NCBI RefSeq assembly: GCF_009617585.1
Contig: NZ_WIXI01000045.1
Span: forward strand, 273,156-337,155
DNA length: 64,000 nt
Direction of reading: 5' to 3'
From: Endobacterium cereale
GTDB taxonomy: Bacteria; Pseudomonadota; Alphaproteobacteria; Rhizobiales; Rhizobiaceae
In this document: one piece after another, positions 9,546 through 18,021 of the stretch
Numbering within the stretch: position 1 is the stretch's first letter
Layout of the letters: each line of letters begins with the position of its first letter
Notes under the pieces: model-generated
The model's input: only the letters and a program-made list of their open reading frames with translations
Database searches by the model: none
Told to the model about the DNA's origin: nothing
Program-made: the position numbers and the translations under genes

Positions 9546-10892
9546 TCAGCGTCCGGCCAGCGTCATGCCCTCGATGGCGATGGTCGGCGAAGCAACACCG
9601 AACTTGCGGTCGATATCGTTTGCCGGCGTCAGCCGCATGAACATGTCTTTGAGATTGGAGGCGATGGTCACTTCCGAGACGGCAAAGGAAAGTTCGCCAT
9701 TCTCGATCCAGAAACCGGTGGCGCCGCGCGAATATTCGCCGGTGATCATGTTGGTACCCTGACCGATCAGTTCGGTGACGTAAAAACCGTTACCGATCTG
9801 ACGGATCAGGTCCTGCGGGTCGATGTCACCCGGTTCCAGCGCCAGATTGGTGGAGGCAGGCGTTACCGACGTGCCGCCGCGCACGCCACGGCCATTGGTC
9901 TGCAGGCCAAGCTCACGACCGGTGGAGGTGGAGAGGAACCAGTGCTTCAGCACACCGTCCTCGATCATCACCATACGCTCGCCCGAAACACCTTCGCCAT
10001 CGAAGGGACGCGAGGATGAGCCACGCACGATCAGCGGATCGTCGGTGATGTGGAGGCCGGATTTCAGAACCTGCTGCCCCATCTTGTCGCGCAAAAAGCT
10101 GGTTTTGCGGGCAACAGAGGCGCCATTGATGGCGCCGGCAATGGTGCCGACGAAACCGCGGGCGATGCGCGGATCAAAAACAACGGTGACGTTGCTGCCG
10201 GTATCGACCTGGCGCGGATTGATGCGCTTGACCACCCGTTCCCCGGCGCGGCGGCCGATCAGCGCGGCATCGTCGAGGTCGGCGTAATAGAGGCGGCTGT
10301 CGAAATCATAGTCACGCTCCATCTTCGTACCTTCGCCGGCAATGACGCTGACGGAATGGCCGAAACGACTACCCATGTAGGAGCCGGAAAAACCGTGCGA
10401 GGTGACGAGGACGAGACCGCCCGCTCCGGCAGACGCACCGGCGCCCGACGAATTGGTGACGCCCTGCACGTCCAAGGCGGCCTGCTCGGCGGCAAGCGCC
10501 GCATCCCGCAACTGGTCGGTCGAAACCTCCGTCGGATCATACAATTCGAGATCGGGGTAGGTTTGGGCCAGATTGGCCTCGTCCGCCAGACAGGCATAAG
10601 GATCTTCCGGCGAAACCTTGGCCATCGATACGGCGCGTTCGGCCAGAACCTTGATATCGAAACCTGGATTGGCGGAAACGCTCGCCACTCGGTTGCCGAC
10701 AAAAACGCGCAGGGCGAAATCGTCGCTTTCCGAAGCTTCCGTACCCTCCACCTTACCGAGGCGAACGCTGACGGAGCGGGAACTGGAGCGGATGACGACA
10801 GCATCGGCCTTGTCCGCGCCCGCCTTGATGGCGAGGTCGATCAGTTCGGAGGCGCGGGAGAGAAGATTTTCGGAATCGATTTCAGCGGACAT
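9546..10892 (-). CDS. pmbA: TldD/PmbA-family metalloprotease subunit PmbA (TldE)
   Basis: PmbA (TldE) pairs with TldD in a metalloprotease involved in maturation of modified peptides and in antitoxin turnover in E. coli. The 448-residue protein begins with ASELIDLAIKAGADKADAVV and ends in the family's C-terminal domain (TGEYSRGATGFWIENGEL, ASNLKDMF). The HExxxH motif of TldD is not seen, as expected for the TldE half. No tldD lies in the window. It is first in the minus-strand cluster leading to waaA and lpxK; the monophosphatase follows after one base. Confidence 0.93.
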   Translation of the reverse strand: MSAEIDSENLLSRASELIDLAIKAGADKADAVVIRSSSRSVSVRLGKVEGTEASESDDFALRVFVGNRVASVSANPGFDIKVLAERAVSMAKVSPEDPYACLADEANLAQTYPDLELYDPTEVSTDQLRDAALAAEQAALDVQGVTNSSGAGASAGAGGLVLVTSHGFSGSYMGSRFGHSVSVIAGEGTKMERDYDFDSRLYYADLDDAALIGRRAGERVVKRINPRQVDTGSNVTVVFDPRIARGFVGTIAGAINGASVARKTSFLRDKMGQQVLKSGLHITDDPLIVRGSSSRPFDGEGVSGERMVMIEDGVLKHWFLSTSTGRELGLQTNGRGVRGGTSVTPASTNLALEPGDIDPQDLIRQIGNGFYVTELIGQGTNMITGEYSRGATGFWIENGELSFAVSEVTIASNLKDMFMRLTPANDIDRKFGVASPTIAIEGMTLAGR

Positions 10893-11001
10893 GTGCAGGC
10901 CTTTCGTTCCGAATCCATTTATTGTGCACTACATGACGCATCAAGGGCGTACCAGCGATTCTTAAGGGCCGCCCCGTTCACTCCTGCATGAAGAGCCCGC
11001 C

Positions 11002-12822
11002 ATGGCCGCGCCCGAAACCCTGTTTACCGAAACCCTGCTGCTGCTCGGCGGCGCGGTGCTGGCCGCACCGCTGTTCCGCAAACTGGGATTGGGCACCGTT
11101 CTCGGTTACCTGGCAGCCGGCGTTGTCATCGGCCCGATCCTGCACACCATTACGGACGCGGGCGAGGTTCTGCATGTCTCGGAACTCGGCGTGGTGTTCC
11201 TGCTGTTCATCATCGGGCTGGAACTGAAACCTTCGCGCCTGTGGCAGATGCGCGGCGACGTTTTTGTGCTCGGCACGGCGCAGGTGATGATCACCGGGCT
11301 GGTACTCTCGGGTCTGGCTTACCTCACCGGCATGGCCGGCTGGCGTGGCGGGCTGATAGCAGGTTTCGGTCTTGCGCTGTCTTCGACCGCCTTTGCGCTG
11401 CAGATTTTGGCCGACAACAGCGATACGAATACGCGCTATGGCCAACGCGCCTTCTCCATCCTGCTGTTTCAGGATCTGGCGATCGTGCCGCTTCTGGCGC
11501 TCGTCACCATTCTTGGCGGCCCAAGCGAGGATACGACACCGATCGCGCAGGATTTTGCCGTGGCGATCGGCGCAATCGGCGCCGTGGTTCTGGCTGGTCG
11601 TTACCTGCTGACGCCGATGTTCCAGATCATTGCGCGTACCGGCGCGCGCGAAGTGATGATCGCCGCTGCCCTTCTCGTCGTGCTCGGATCGGCTGCCGCG
11701 ATGCAGGCAGTCGGCCTTTCCATGGCGATGGGCGCGTTTCTGGCCGGCGTCATGCTGTCGGAATCCTCCTACCGGCACGAGCTGGAAGCGGATGTCGAGC
11801 CATTTCGCGGCCTGCTGCTGGCACTGTTCTTCATGGCGGTCGGCCTGTCGCTCGATCTTTCCGCCATCGCCAATAACCTGACGATCATCCTCACCGCCGT
11901 ACCGCTGTTCATGCTGGTGAAGGCGGCGGTTCTCTACAGCATCTCGCGACTATGGGGTTCGTCGCATGCGGATGCGGTGCGTATCGCCTTCCTGCTGCCG
12001 CAGGGCGGGGAATTCGGTTTCGTGCTGTTCACCACCGCGACCGCCGCCGGTCTCCTGTCGCAGAGCGCAACGTCGCTGCTGATCGCCAGCGTGACGATTT
12101 CCATGGCGCTGACGCCGCTCGGTTCGCTTTTAGGTAAAAGGCTGATCGGCAAGGAAGACGCGCAGCGCGAGGAACTGGAAGAGGATTTCGAGGGCGCCGG
12201 CGCCGATGTGCTGATCATAGGCTTTTCGCGTTTTGGCCAGATCGCCTCGCAAATCCTGCTGGCCGGCGGCCGGTCGGTAACCGTCATAGACGACAGCCCG
12301 GATCGTATCCGTCAGGCCGCATTGTTCGGTTTTCGCATCTATTTTGGCGATGGCACCCGCCGTGACGTGCTGCAATCGGCGGGTATCGAAAAGGCCAAGA
12401 TCGTCGCGGTGCTGACCCAGAAGCGCGAAACCACCGACCGTATCGTTGACCTCATCGCCAAGGAATTTCCGAATACGCGCCTGTTCGTGCGCTCCTATGA
12501 CCGCATCCATACGATCGAGCTGCGTGGCAAGGGCGTGGAATACGAACTGCGCGAAACGCTGGAATCCGGCCTGCTGTTCGGACGCCGGACGCTGGAGGCG
12601 CTGGGCATGCCGGAAACGGATGCAGAGGCGATCGGCGACGACATCCGCAAGCGCGACGAACAGCGATTGCAGCTACAGGCCGTCGAAGGCATCGCCGCCG
12701 GCCGCGACATGCTGCACAATCAACCGGTCAGACCGGAACCGCTGATGAAACCCAAACGCGGCAGTGTGGGGGAAGAGATTGCCGAGGAGGATGCGAAAAA
12801 GGTGGCGATCGGGAAGTGGTGA
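11002..12822 (+). CDS. Monovalent cation:proton antiporter-2 family (KefB/KefC-like)
   Basis: The 606-residue protein has about 12 membrane segments (residues 5-380, e.g. LLLGGAVLAAPLF, LGVVFLLFIIGLELKP) of the CPA2 Na+/H+ exchanger fold, then a cytoplasmic TrkA-N/RCK domain (DVLIIGFSRFGQIASQILL, about residue 400) that would bind nucleotide. This is the architecture of KefB/KefC glutathione-gated K+ efflux systems. No ancillary kefF/kefG flavoprotein gene is adjacent. It probably protects against electrophiles or helps pH and K+ balance. It is divergent from pmbA. The C-terminal tail after the RCK domain is charged and variable. Confidence 0.9.
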   Translation: MAAPETLFTETLLLLGGAVLAAPLFRKLGLGTVLGYLAAGVVIGPILHTITDAGEVLHVSELGVVFLLFIIGLELKPSRLWQMRGDVFVLGTAQVMITGLVLSGLAYLTGMAGWRGGLIAGFGLALSSTAFALQILADNSDTNTRYGQRAFSILLFQDLAIVPLLALVTILGGPSEDTTPIAQDFAVAIGAIGAVVLAGRYLLTPMFQIIARTGAREVMIAAALLVVLGSAAAMQAVGLSMAMGAFLAGVMLSESSYRHELEADVEPFRGLLLALFFMAVGLSLDLSAIANNLTIILTAVPLFMLVKAAVLYSISRLWGSSHADAVRIAFLLPQGGEFGFVLFTTATAAGLLSQSATSLLIASVTISMALTPLGSLLGKRLIGKEDAQREELEEDFEGAGADVLIIGFSRFGQIASQILLAGGRSVTVIDDSPDRIRQAALFGFRIYFGDGTRRDVLQSAGIEKAKIVAVLTQKRETTDRIVDLIAKEFPNTRLFVRSYDRIHTIELRGKGVEYELRETLESGLLFGRRTLEALGMPETDAEAIGDDIRKRDEQRLQLQAVEGIAAGRDMLHNQPVRPEPLMKPKRGSVGEEIAEEDAKKVAIGKW

Positions 12823-12879
12823 GGGCACTCGACTCCTGATTGCATTTCGATATCGTCGCCTCTCTCATCCGAGGCGACG

Positions 12880-13311
12880 ATGCCCAACACGCTTATCCTT
12901 CACCCAACCAATGGGACGTATTTTTTCGGCATTGTGCCAGAGAAGCGTGTGCGCGACTTTCTCATTCCCGGCGCACCGATCGTTTTAAAGCTTGGCAAAC
13001 ACGGCGGTCGTGGTGGCTTTGGCGTCCGGCACATATGGGCGAGGCATGAACGTGAAGTACGAGCCAGAGGATACACACGCATTGAGGATGTCGCACGATA
13101 TGTCGCGGAGATCGTCCGCCCCGGCTCGCCTATTTTTTGCGAATTCGCGCAACTGCGGGATGTTCGCATCACCGTTGTTCGCACAGCTACTGGAATCGCC
13201 GTCCTGGAACACAAGCAGGCCGGCAACGATTTCCATTATTCGGTGGTGACGGCATTCGCACAAAGAAACGCTCACGGCACCCGCATCGGCACAGTGAGCG
13301 ATTATCGATAG
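12880..13311 (+). CDS. Small protein resembling a BECR-fold (Barnase/EndoU/ColicinE5-D/RelE-like) nuclease
   Basis: This 143-residue protein starts at an ATG with GAGG upstream. Its order of elements fits BECR-superfamily nucleases: a KHGGRGGFGVRHIWARHER segment (His-rich helix start), a helix ending in AEIVRP, a strand region VRITVVRTATGIAVLEHK, and a terminal VVTAFAQRNAHG strand-loop. The N-terminal PTNGTYFFGIVP and KLGKHGG parts are also consistent. No immunity gene can be recognised beside it: a patatin gene lies on the opposite strand downstream and a Kef-like gene upstream. It could be a stand-alone RNase toxin, a remnant toxin tip or a domesticated nuclease. The fold call is by eye and is not certain. 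Confidence 0.5.
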   Translation: MPNTLILHPTNGTYFFGIVPEKRVRDFLIPGAPIVLKLGKHGGRGGFGVRHIWARHEREVRARGYTRIEDVARYVAEIVRPGSPIFCEFAQLRDVRITVVRTATGIAVLEHKQAGNDFHYSVVTAFAQRNAHGTRIGTVSDYR

Positions 13312-13526
13312 GCAAATGTGACAGTAGCAGCGTTTCCTAAGCTCAAGGGTTCGGAAACCACCCGAAGTGTCCTGTCGGCAGGCTTCCCGCAAAGCCCGGT
13401 CATCCTAGCGAGTGGGCACTGGCGCAGGGGCACACACTCGTCATGCTCTTTATGACATTGGCGATAGTACGCAGTTACACGCGAAAGTCAAGATTTCCAG
13501 GGTGTGTAGCGTAAAACCCCAAAGCC

Positions 13527-14408
13527 CTACCCGCTCGCCGCCACCTTCCACAAGGCATCCACCGAACGTTTCAGCTCATCCTTGATCTCGCTCGCCTCAT
13601 CGAGAATTTCCCCGACCTTGTGGAAATCGAGAATGCCGAAACGGGCGACGCGGGGGCGCAGGAAAATGTGCGGCGGGTGCAGCTTCAGTTTCAGCGCGAT
13701 ACAGCCCTGCATCATCAACTGGCTGGAGCCGAACAGGCTGTCGATGCGGTTGGGCATGTCGGTCCCATCGCCTTCCGGGCCGCCGACAACATCGACGGCG
13801 ATGACGATATCGGCAAGATCGAGAAGATGATCATAGGGGATCGGGTTCAGAATACCGCCATCGACCATGATGCGACCATTGACCCGCACCGGCATGAACA
13901 AGGCCGGGATGGCAGCGGAAGCGGCAATCGCCGGAAGCAGTTCGCCTTCTTCCAGAATGACTTCCTTCTGGCCGTAATAATCCGTCGCGGTCACTTTCAG
14001 CGGGATATGCAGCGCGTCGAAATTTTCAGGGATGGCGGCGGGGAGAAACGCGCCGAGGATCGGTTCGAGATTGAAATGGCCGAGCTTGAAACCACCGATA
14101 CGGTCGCGCATGCTGGCCGGCCCCAGCGCCCAAAGCCGGTTGGCGATCAGGCGGCGATTGCCGACCGTCGCCCTGGTGTAATCACGGATTTCGCGGCCAC
14201 GCATGCCGGCCGCCATGCCGGCGCCCATGATGGCGCCGATCGAGGAGCCGGCGATTGCCACCGGGCGGATGCCGAGTTCGTCCAGCGCCTCGATGATCGG
14301 GATATGCGAGATGCCGCGCGCGCCGCCGCCGCCAAAGGCGATCGCCACCCTTGGTTCTCCACCCGACTGAAATGCCGGAGCATGCGGGATGGAGAGGCGG
14401 GTGTTCAT
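13527..14408 (-). CDS. Patatin-like phospholipase family protein
   Basis: The 293-residue protein has the Ser-Asp dyad fold of bacterial patatins. The oxyanion hole is FGGGGARG (about residues 26-33), the nucleophile elbow is IAGSSIGAI (GxSxG), and the catalytic Asp lies in MVDGGILNP (DGG). It resembles RssA/NTE-type cytoplasmic lipid acylhydrolases; no signal peptide is present. The substrate is probably a phospholipid or lysophospholipid. It follows rsmD on the same strand, 15 bases from the rsmD stop, so the two may be co-transcribed. Confidence 0.9.
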   Translation of the reverse strand: MNTRLSIPHAPAFQSGGEPRVAIAFGGGGARGISHIPIIEALDELGIRPVAIAGSSIGAIMGAGMAAGMRGREIRDYTRATVGNRRLIANRLWALGPASMRDRIGGFKLGHFNLEPILGAFLPAAIPENFDALHIPLKVTATDYYGQKEVILEEGELLPAIAASAAIPALFMPVRVNGRIMVDGGILNPIPYDHLLDLADIVIAVDVVGGPEGDGTDMPNRIDSLFGSSQLMMQGCIALKLKLHPPHIFLRPRVARFGILDFHKVGEILDEASEIKDELKRSVDALWKVAASG

Positions 14409-14423
14409 CTTGGACAGGTTTCC

Positions 14424-14984
14424 TCAGGCCGGCTGGTAACGGAAAAAATCGATCCGCGTATCGCCGAAATTGCGGCTTTCGAGCGGCTTGAAACAGGCAT
14501 CCACCGTGACCGTTACATCGGTACGTTCTTCCAGAATTGCAAGCGCGCCCGGCGCGATCCAGCCGCCCTCATGGGCGGACAACAAAGCGGCTTCGCCAAG
14601 CCCCTTGCCATAAGGCGGATCGGCGAAAACGAACTGGAAAGGCTCGATATTGTTGGCAGTGCCAAGCTTTGTGGCATCGCGCCGCAGGATGCGGGCGCGG
14701 CCGTGCAGACCCAGACTCTCGATGTTTTCCCAGAGCAGGCCACGACCTTCGACGCCATTCTCTACGAACAGCGCCGACCGGCAACCGCGCGACAGGGCTT
14801 CAAGCCCCACCGCGCCGGTGCCTGCGAAAAGGTCGAGGACGCGGCACTGATCGATGGCCTCGGGATAGACGTGGCCGATGATGTTGAACAGGCTTTCGCG
14901 CGTCCGGTCGATGGTCGGCCGGATATCGTTCGTTTTCGGAGCGGCCAATGCGCGGCCGCGGAATTCACCACCTACAATCCGCAC
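14424..14984 (-). CDS. rsmD: 16S rRNA (guanine(966)-N(2))-methyltransferase RsmD
   Basis: RsmD methylates G966 of 16S rRNA late in small-subunit assembly, using S-adenosylmethionine. The 186-residue length is typical. Landmarks are MRIVGGEFRGRAL, RPTIDRTRESLFN, VLDLFAGTGAVGLEALSRG (SAM loop) and FADPPYGKGL (DPPY catalytic motif of N2-guanine methyltransferases). It begins six bases after the RluB-like gene ends, so two rRNA modification enzymes are probably co-transcribed, followed by the patatin. Confidence 0.96.
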   Translation of the reverse strand: MRIVGGEFRGRALAAPKTNDIRPTIDRTRESLFNIIGHVYPEAIDQCRVLDLFAGTGAVGLEALSRGCRSALFVENGVEGRGLLWENIESLGLHGRARILRRDATKLGTANNIEPFQFVFADPPYGKGLGEAALLSAHEGGWIAPGALAILEERTDVTVTVDACFKPLESRNFGDTRIDFFRYQPA

Positions 14985-14990
14985 GTGGCC

Positions 14991-17249
14991 TTACCCTCTC
15001 GGCGTGCGCGGCTTGCCGCCCGCCGGACGGCCACCAGAACGCGGAGCACCCGGCTTTCCACCACTGGGTTTGCCGCCGAAGGATTTTCCGCCGCCGGGTT
15101 TACCACCACCGGGTTTGCCACGGCCACCGGAGGGCTTGCCGCCGAAACCGGGCTTGCCGCCGCCAAAACCGCCGGGCTTGCCGCCACGGGGACGATCACC
15201 CTGCGGGCGGTCGCCATACGGACGGTCACCGGCCGGACGCTCGGAGCGGCCTTCACCACCGAAGGAACGTGCCGGACGATCACCACGATCCGAGCCACCA
15301 CGATCCGGGCGATCACCGCGCGGGCGGTCGCTGAACGGGCGGTCACCACGTGGCTTGTCACCAAACGGGCGTTCAGCACGGGGGCGATCACCCTGTGGGC
15401 GGTCGCCATACGGACGGTCGCTGCGCGGACGGTCACCCTCTTCGCGCGGCTTGCGATCGAAACGGGGTTTGTCGCCGAAGGAGCGTTCGCCGCGTGGCTT
15501 GTCGCCATAAGGACGGTCGGAGCGAGGACGATCTCCTGCGGGGCGGTCGCCACGCGGCTTATCGCCAAAGGAACGGTCACCACGGGGTTTGTCGAACGAG
15601 CGCTCGCCATCACGAGCCGGACGGTCGCCACGCGGGCGATCACTGAACGGACGATCACCACGAGGCTTGTCACCGAAGGAACGCTCGCCACGGGGTTTAT
15701 CGCCAAAGCTGCGGTCGCCGCGCGGCTTGTCGCCAAACGAACGCTCGCCGCGTGGCTTATCACCGAAACCACGGTCTCCGCGGTCGCCGCGATCACCAAA
15801 ACCGCCGCGCTTGTCGCCGCGTTCCGGTTCCGGCGGGCTGTCGGCCCGGATCCAGTCGCTGTCGCCTTCGACGCGGTTGATCACGATGGGGCGGTCGTTC
15901 TGCGGAGCCGGCTTCTTGAACAGCTGCTCGGCCTCGGAACGCGCGGAAATCTTGCGGCCACGCTCATCGGTGGTCGGGCGCGCGCCGGGCGCCATCCACA
16001 CGTTTGCGGTGCGGCTGGTACCGAGTGCCGGACGCTTCTTGGGACGCTCCTCGCCTTCACCATCACGACCACGATCGGCAAAACCGCCGCGCGCAGGACC
16101 CTTGTTGCCAAAGCTCTTTGGACCACGATCACCACCGGCCTTGGGGCCACGCGGCTTGTCGCCAAAACGGTCGTCGGAGCGACGTTCAGCCGGCTTTTCC
16201 TGACCCCAGCCGCTACGCTCGGAGCGTTCAGCACGTTCCGGGCGCTCATTACGCTCAGCGCGCTCTGGGCGCTCCGAACGTTCAGGCCGTGCACCACGTG
16301 CCGGAGCCGGTGCCTCTTCGGCATCGACGGCGTTGCCGTAGATCGGCGCGTCGAAATTGGCCTTGGCATCGGCGATGAGGCGCGGACCGAGCTGATCACG
16401 CAGCATGCGGCCCTTGACCTCGATGACGCGGCCTTCTTCCAGATCACCGAGCTGGAACGGACCGTAGGAGACGCGGATCAGGCGGTTGACCTCGAGACCG
16501 AGCGCGCCGAGCACGTTCTTGATTTCGCGGTTCTTGCCTTCGCGAAGACCCATGGTGATCCACACGTTGCGGCCTTGGGCGCGGTCGAGCGTGGCTTCGA
16601 TCGAGCCGTAGAGCACGCCGTCGACGGCAATGCCGTCCTTCAGCGCGTCGAGCTTGGCCTGATCGACTTCGCCATGGGCGCGCACGCGGTAACGGCGCAG
16701 CCAGCCGGTGGTCGGCAGTTCGAGAACGCGCGACAGGCCACCGTCATTGGTGAGCAGCAGCAGGCCTTCGGTGTTGATGTCGAGACGGCCGATGGACAGC
16801 ACGCGCGGCAGGTCTTCCGGCAGGTTTTCGAAAACGGTCGGGCGGCCTTCCGGATCGGAATTGGTGGTCACCAGGCCGCCGGGCTTGTGATACAGCCACA
16901 GGCGGGTGCGCTCGACGCCACGGATCGGCACGCCATCGACTTCGATCTTGTCTTCGAAGGTAACGTTGACGACCGGGGTTTCCAGCAGCTTGCCGTTGAG
17001 GGTGACGCGGCCTTCCATGATCATCCGCTCGATATCGCGGCGCGATGCCACGCCGACGCGGGCAAGGATCTTGGAAATGCGCTCGGGCTTGCCCTCGGCT
17101 TCCACCGTGGCAGGGGCTGCCGGCAGCTTGCGGGGGGCTTTTTTCACCGGTGCCGCCTCTGCCGCTTTCGGCTTCGGGTTGGACCGGGGCTTGATTTCGC
17201 GCTCGAAGGGTTTTTGCCCGCCGCGCTTCGGCTTGTCTTTAAAGCTCAT
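14991..17249 (-). CDS. RluB-like 23S rRNA pseudouridine synthase with long RGD-rich repetitive tail
   Basis: The N-terminal third is a RsuA/RluB-family pseudouridine synthase: a short basic leader, an S4 RNA-binding domain (ERISKILARVGVASRRDIER), and the catalytic domain with SIGRLDINTEGLLLLTNDG, whose Asp is the catalytic residue. After about residue 290 the protein changes to a tail of more than 400 residues rich in Arg, Gly, Asp and Pro, built largely of variants of FGDKPRGDRS and DRPFSDRPRG, ending in GGKP repeats. With the ATG at 17249 it is 752 residues, far longer than the roughly 250-300 of RluB. The tail is probably disordered and RNA-binding. An earlier start at 17297 would add 16 residues. 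tadA is divergent. Confidence 0.88.
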   Translation of the reverse strand: MSFKDKPKRGGQKPFEREIKPRSNPKPKAAEAAPVKKAPRKLPAAPATVEAEGKPERISKILARVGVASRRDIERMIMEGRVTLNGKLLETPVVNVTFEDKIEVDGVPIRGVERTRLWLYHKPGGLVTTNSDPEGRPTVFENLPEDLPRVLSIGRLDINTEGLLLLTNDGGLSRVLELPTTGWLRRYRVRAHGEVDQAKLDALKDGIAVDGVLYGSIEATLDRAQGRNVWITMGLREGKNREIKNVLGALGLEVNRLIRVSYGPFQLGDLEEGRVIEVKGRMLRDQLGPRLIADAKANFDAPIYGNAVDAEEAPAPARGARPERSERPERAERNERPERAERSERSGWGQEKPAERRSDDRFGDKPRGPKAGGDRGPKSFGNKGPARGGFADRGRDGEGEERPKKRPALGTSRTANVWMAPGARPTTDERGRKISARSEAEQLFKKPAPQNDRPIVINRVEGDSDWIRADSPPEPERGDKRGGFGDRGDRGDRGFGDKPRGERSFGDKPRGDRSFGDKPRGERSFGDKPRGDRPFSDRPRGDRPARDGERSFDKPRGDRSFGDKPRGDRPAGDRPRSDRPYGDKPRGERSFGDKPRFDRKPREEGDRPRSDRPYGDRPQGDRPRAERPFGDKPRGDRPFSDRPRGDRPDRGGSDRGDRPARSFGGEGRSERPAGDRPYGDRPQGDRPRGGKPGGFGGGKPGFGGKPSGGRGKPGGGKPGGGKSFGGKPSGGKPGAPRSGGRPAGGKPRTPRG
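15000..15830 (-). repeat. Degenerate tandem coding repeat in RluB-like tail
   Basis: Inside the pseudouridine synthase gene, short units encoding FGDKPRGD/E, SDRPRGDR and GDRPQGDR recur many times with small changes, followed towards the 3' end by a GGKP-type section. On the plus strand the unit reads roughly as TTGTCGCCAAA or TTGTCACCGAA followed by CGGTC-type blocks. The number of copies probably differs between strains through slippage or recombination. The reading frame stays open throughout, which argues for selection on the protein. Confidence 0.75.
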
Positions 17250-17405
17250 TTGTTGTTTGCCTGAAGCGTGATGTGTCTCCGGCGAAATGCCGGACATATC
17301 ATGTTGAGTTTAGGTCGCATCCTGCCCGTTGCCTTGTGCTTCGGGCGACGCAGGTTGAACCCGTCCTACCAGTTCGTGCGGATCGGGTTAAGAGGAAATC
17401 GCGCA

Positions 17406-17858
17406 ATGAGCGGGACAAATCGTTTCATGGACGAGGCTTTGGCCGAGGCAAAAGCCGCCGGAGAGCGTGGCGAAGTGCCGATCGGCGCCGTTGTGGTCAT
17501 GGATGGACGTATCGTCTCGCGCGGCGGAAACCGGACGCGAGAACTGAACGACGTCACCGCGCATGCCGAAATCGTCGCCATCCGCATGGCCTGCGAGGAA
17601 CTCGGCCAGGAGCGACTGACTGGCGCCGATCTCTATGTGACGCTGGAGCCATGCACCATGTGTGCCGCCGCCATTTCCTTCGCACGCATTCGTAGGCTGT
17701 ATTACGGCGCACATGATCCGAAGGGCGGCGCGGTGGAAAATGGCGTGCAGTTTTACGCGGCGCCGACCTGCCATCATGTGCCGGATGTCTATGCGGGCCT
17801 GAGCGAAACGGCGTCGGCTGAAATTCTTACGGAGTTTTTTCGCGCAAGGCGGGATTGA
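17406..17858 (+). CDS. tadA: tRNA-specific adenosine deaminase TadA
   Basis: TadA deaminates adenosine 34 to inosine in the anticodon of tRNA-Arg(ACG). The 150-residue protein has the cytidine-deaminase zinc site: HAEIVAI (zinc His and proton-shuttling Glu) and EPCTMCAAA (two zinc cysteines). The ATG at 17406 is chosen because AGAGGA lies upstream and the product then begins MSGTNRFMDEALAEA, as in homologues; an upstream frame extension to 17268 is not family-like. It is divergent from the RluB-like gene. Confidence 0.95.
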   Translation: MSGTNRFMDEALAEAKAAGERGEVPIGAVVVMDGRIVSRGGNRTRELNDVTAHAEIVAIRMACEELGQERLTGADLYVTLEPCTMCAAAISFARIRRLYYGAHDPKGGAVENGVQFYAAPTCHHVPDVYAGLSETASAEILTEFFRARRD

Positions 17859-17872
17859 AAAACGTTCCTCCC

Positions 17873-17954
17873 GTCATCCCCGGGCCTGTCCCGAGGATCT
17901 GCTGCGCTTCGATGTCTTGCGTGGTTAGATCCTCGGCTCAAGGCCGAGGATGAC
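17873..17954. repeat. Inverted repeat flanking a short spacer, dispersed-repeat type
   Basis: GTCATCCCCGGGCCTGTCCC begins the left arm (17873-17900), and an imperfect reverse complement ending in GAGGATGAC closes it (17927-17954), around a 26-base spacer. This palindrome type, with GTCATCC ends and a CCTCGG core, recurs between genes in many alphaproteobacteria; that is recalled, not computed here. It sits between the convergent tadA and lipoprotein genes. Confidence 0.7.
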
Positions 17955-17990
17955 GACGGAGAGATTATCCGCACTCTCCCGCGAATGAAA

Positions 17991-18014
17991 ATGGCCGGGA
18001 AAGATCCCGGCCAT
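17991..18014 (-). terminator. Terminator after lipoprotein gene
   Basis: A perfect 10-base stem (ATGGCCGGGA with TCCCGGCCAT) with an AAGA loop sits just past the stop of the minus-strand lipoprotein gene. On the minus strand it runs into TTTTC, a short U tract. Confidence 0.7.
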
Positions 18015-18021
18015 CAAATGC

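Noticed and set aside
15000..15830. Regular short repeats that could suggest a CRISPR array
   Set aside because: The repeats are degenerate and keep an open coding frame continuous with the RluB-like enzyme; there are no unique spacers of constant length.
13620..17264. A plus-strand open frame of 1214 codons across the patatin, rsmD and RluB-like genes
   Set aside because: It is fully antisense to three well-supported genes. GC-rich codon bias leaves stop-free antisense frames, and the translation is low-complexity with no domain.
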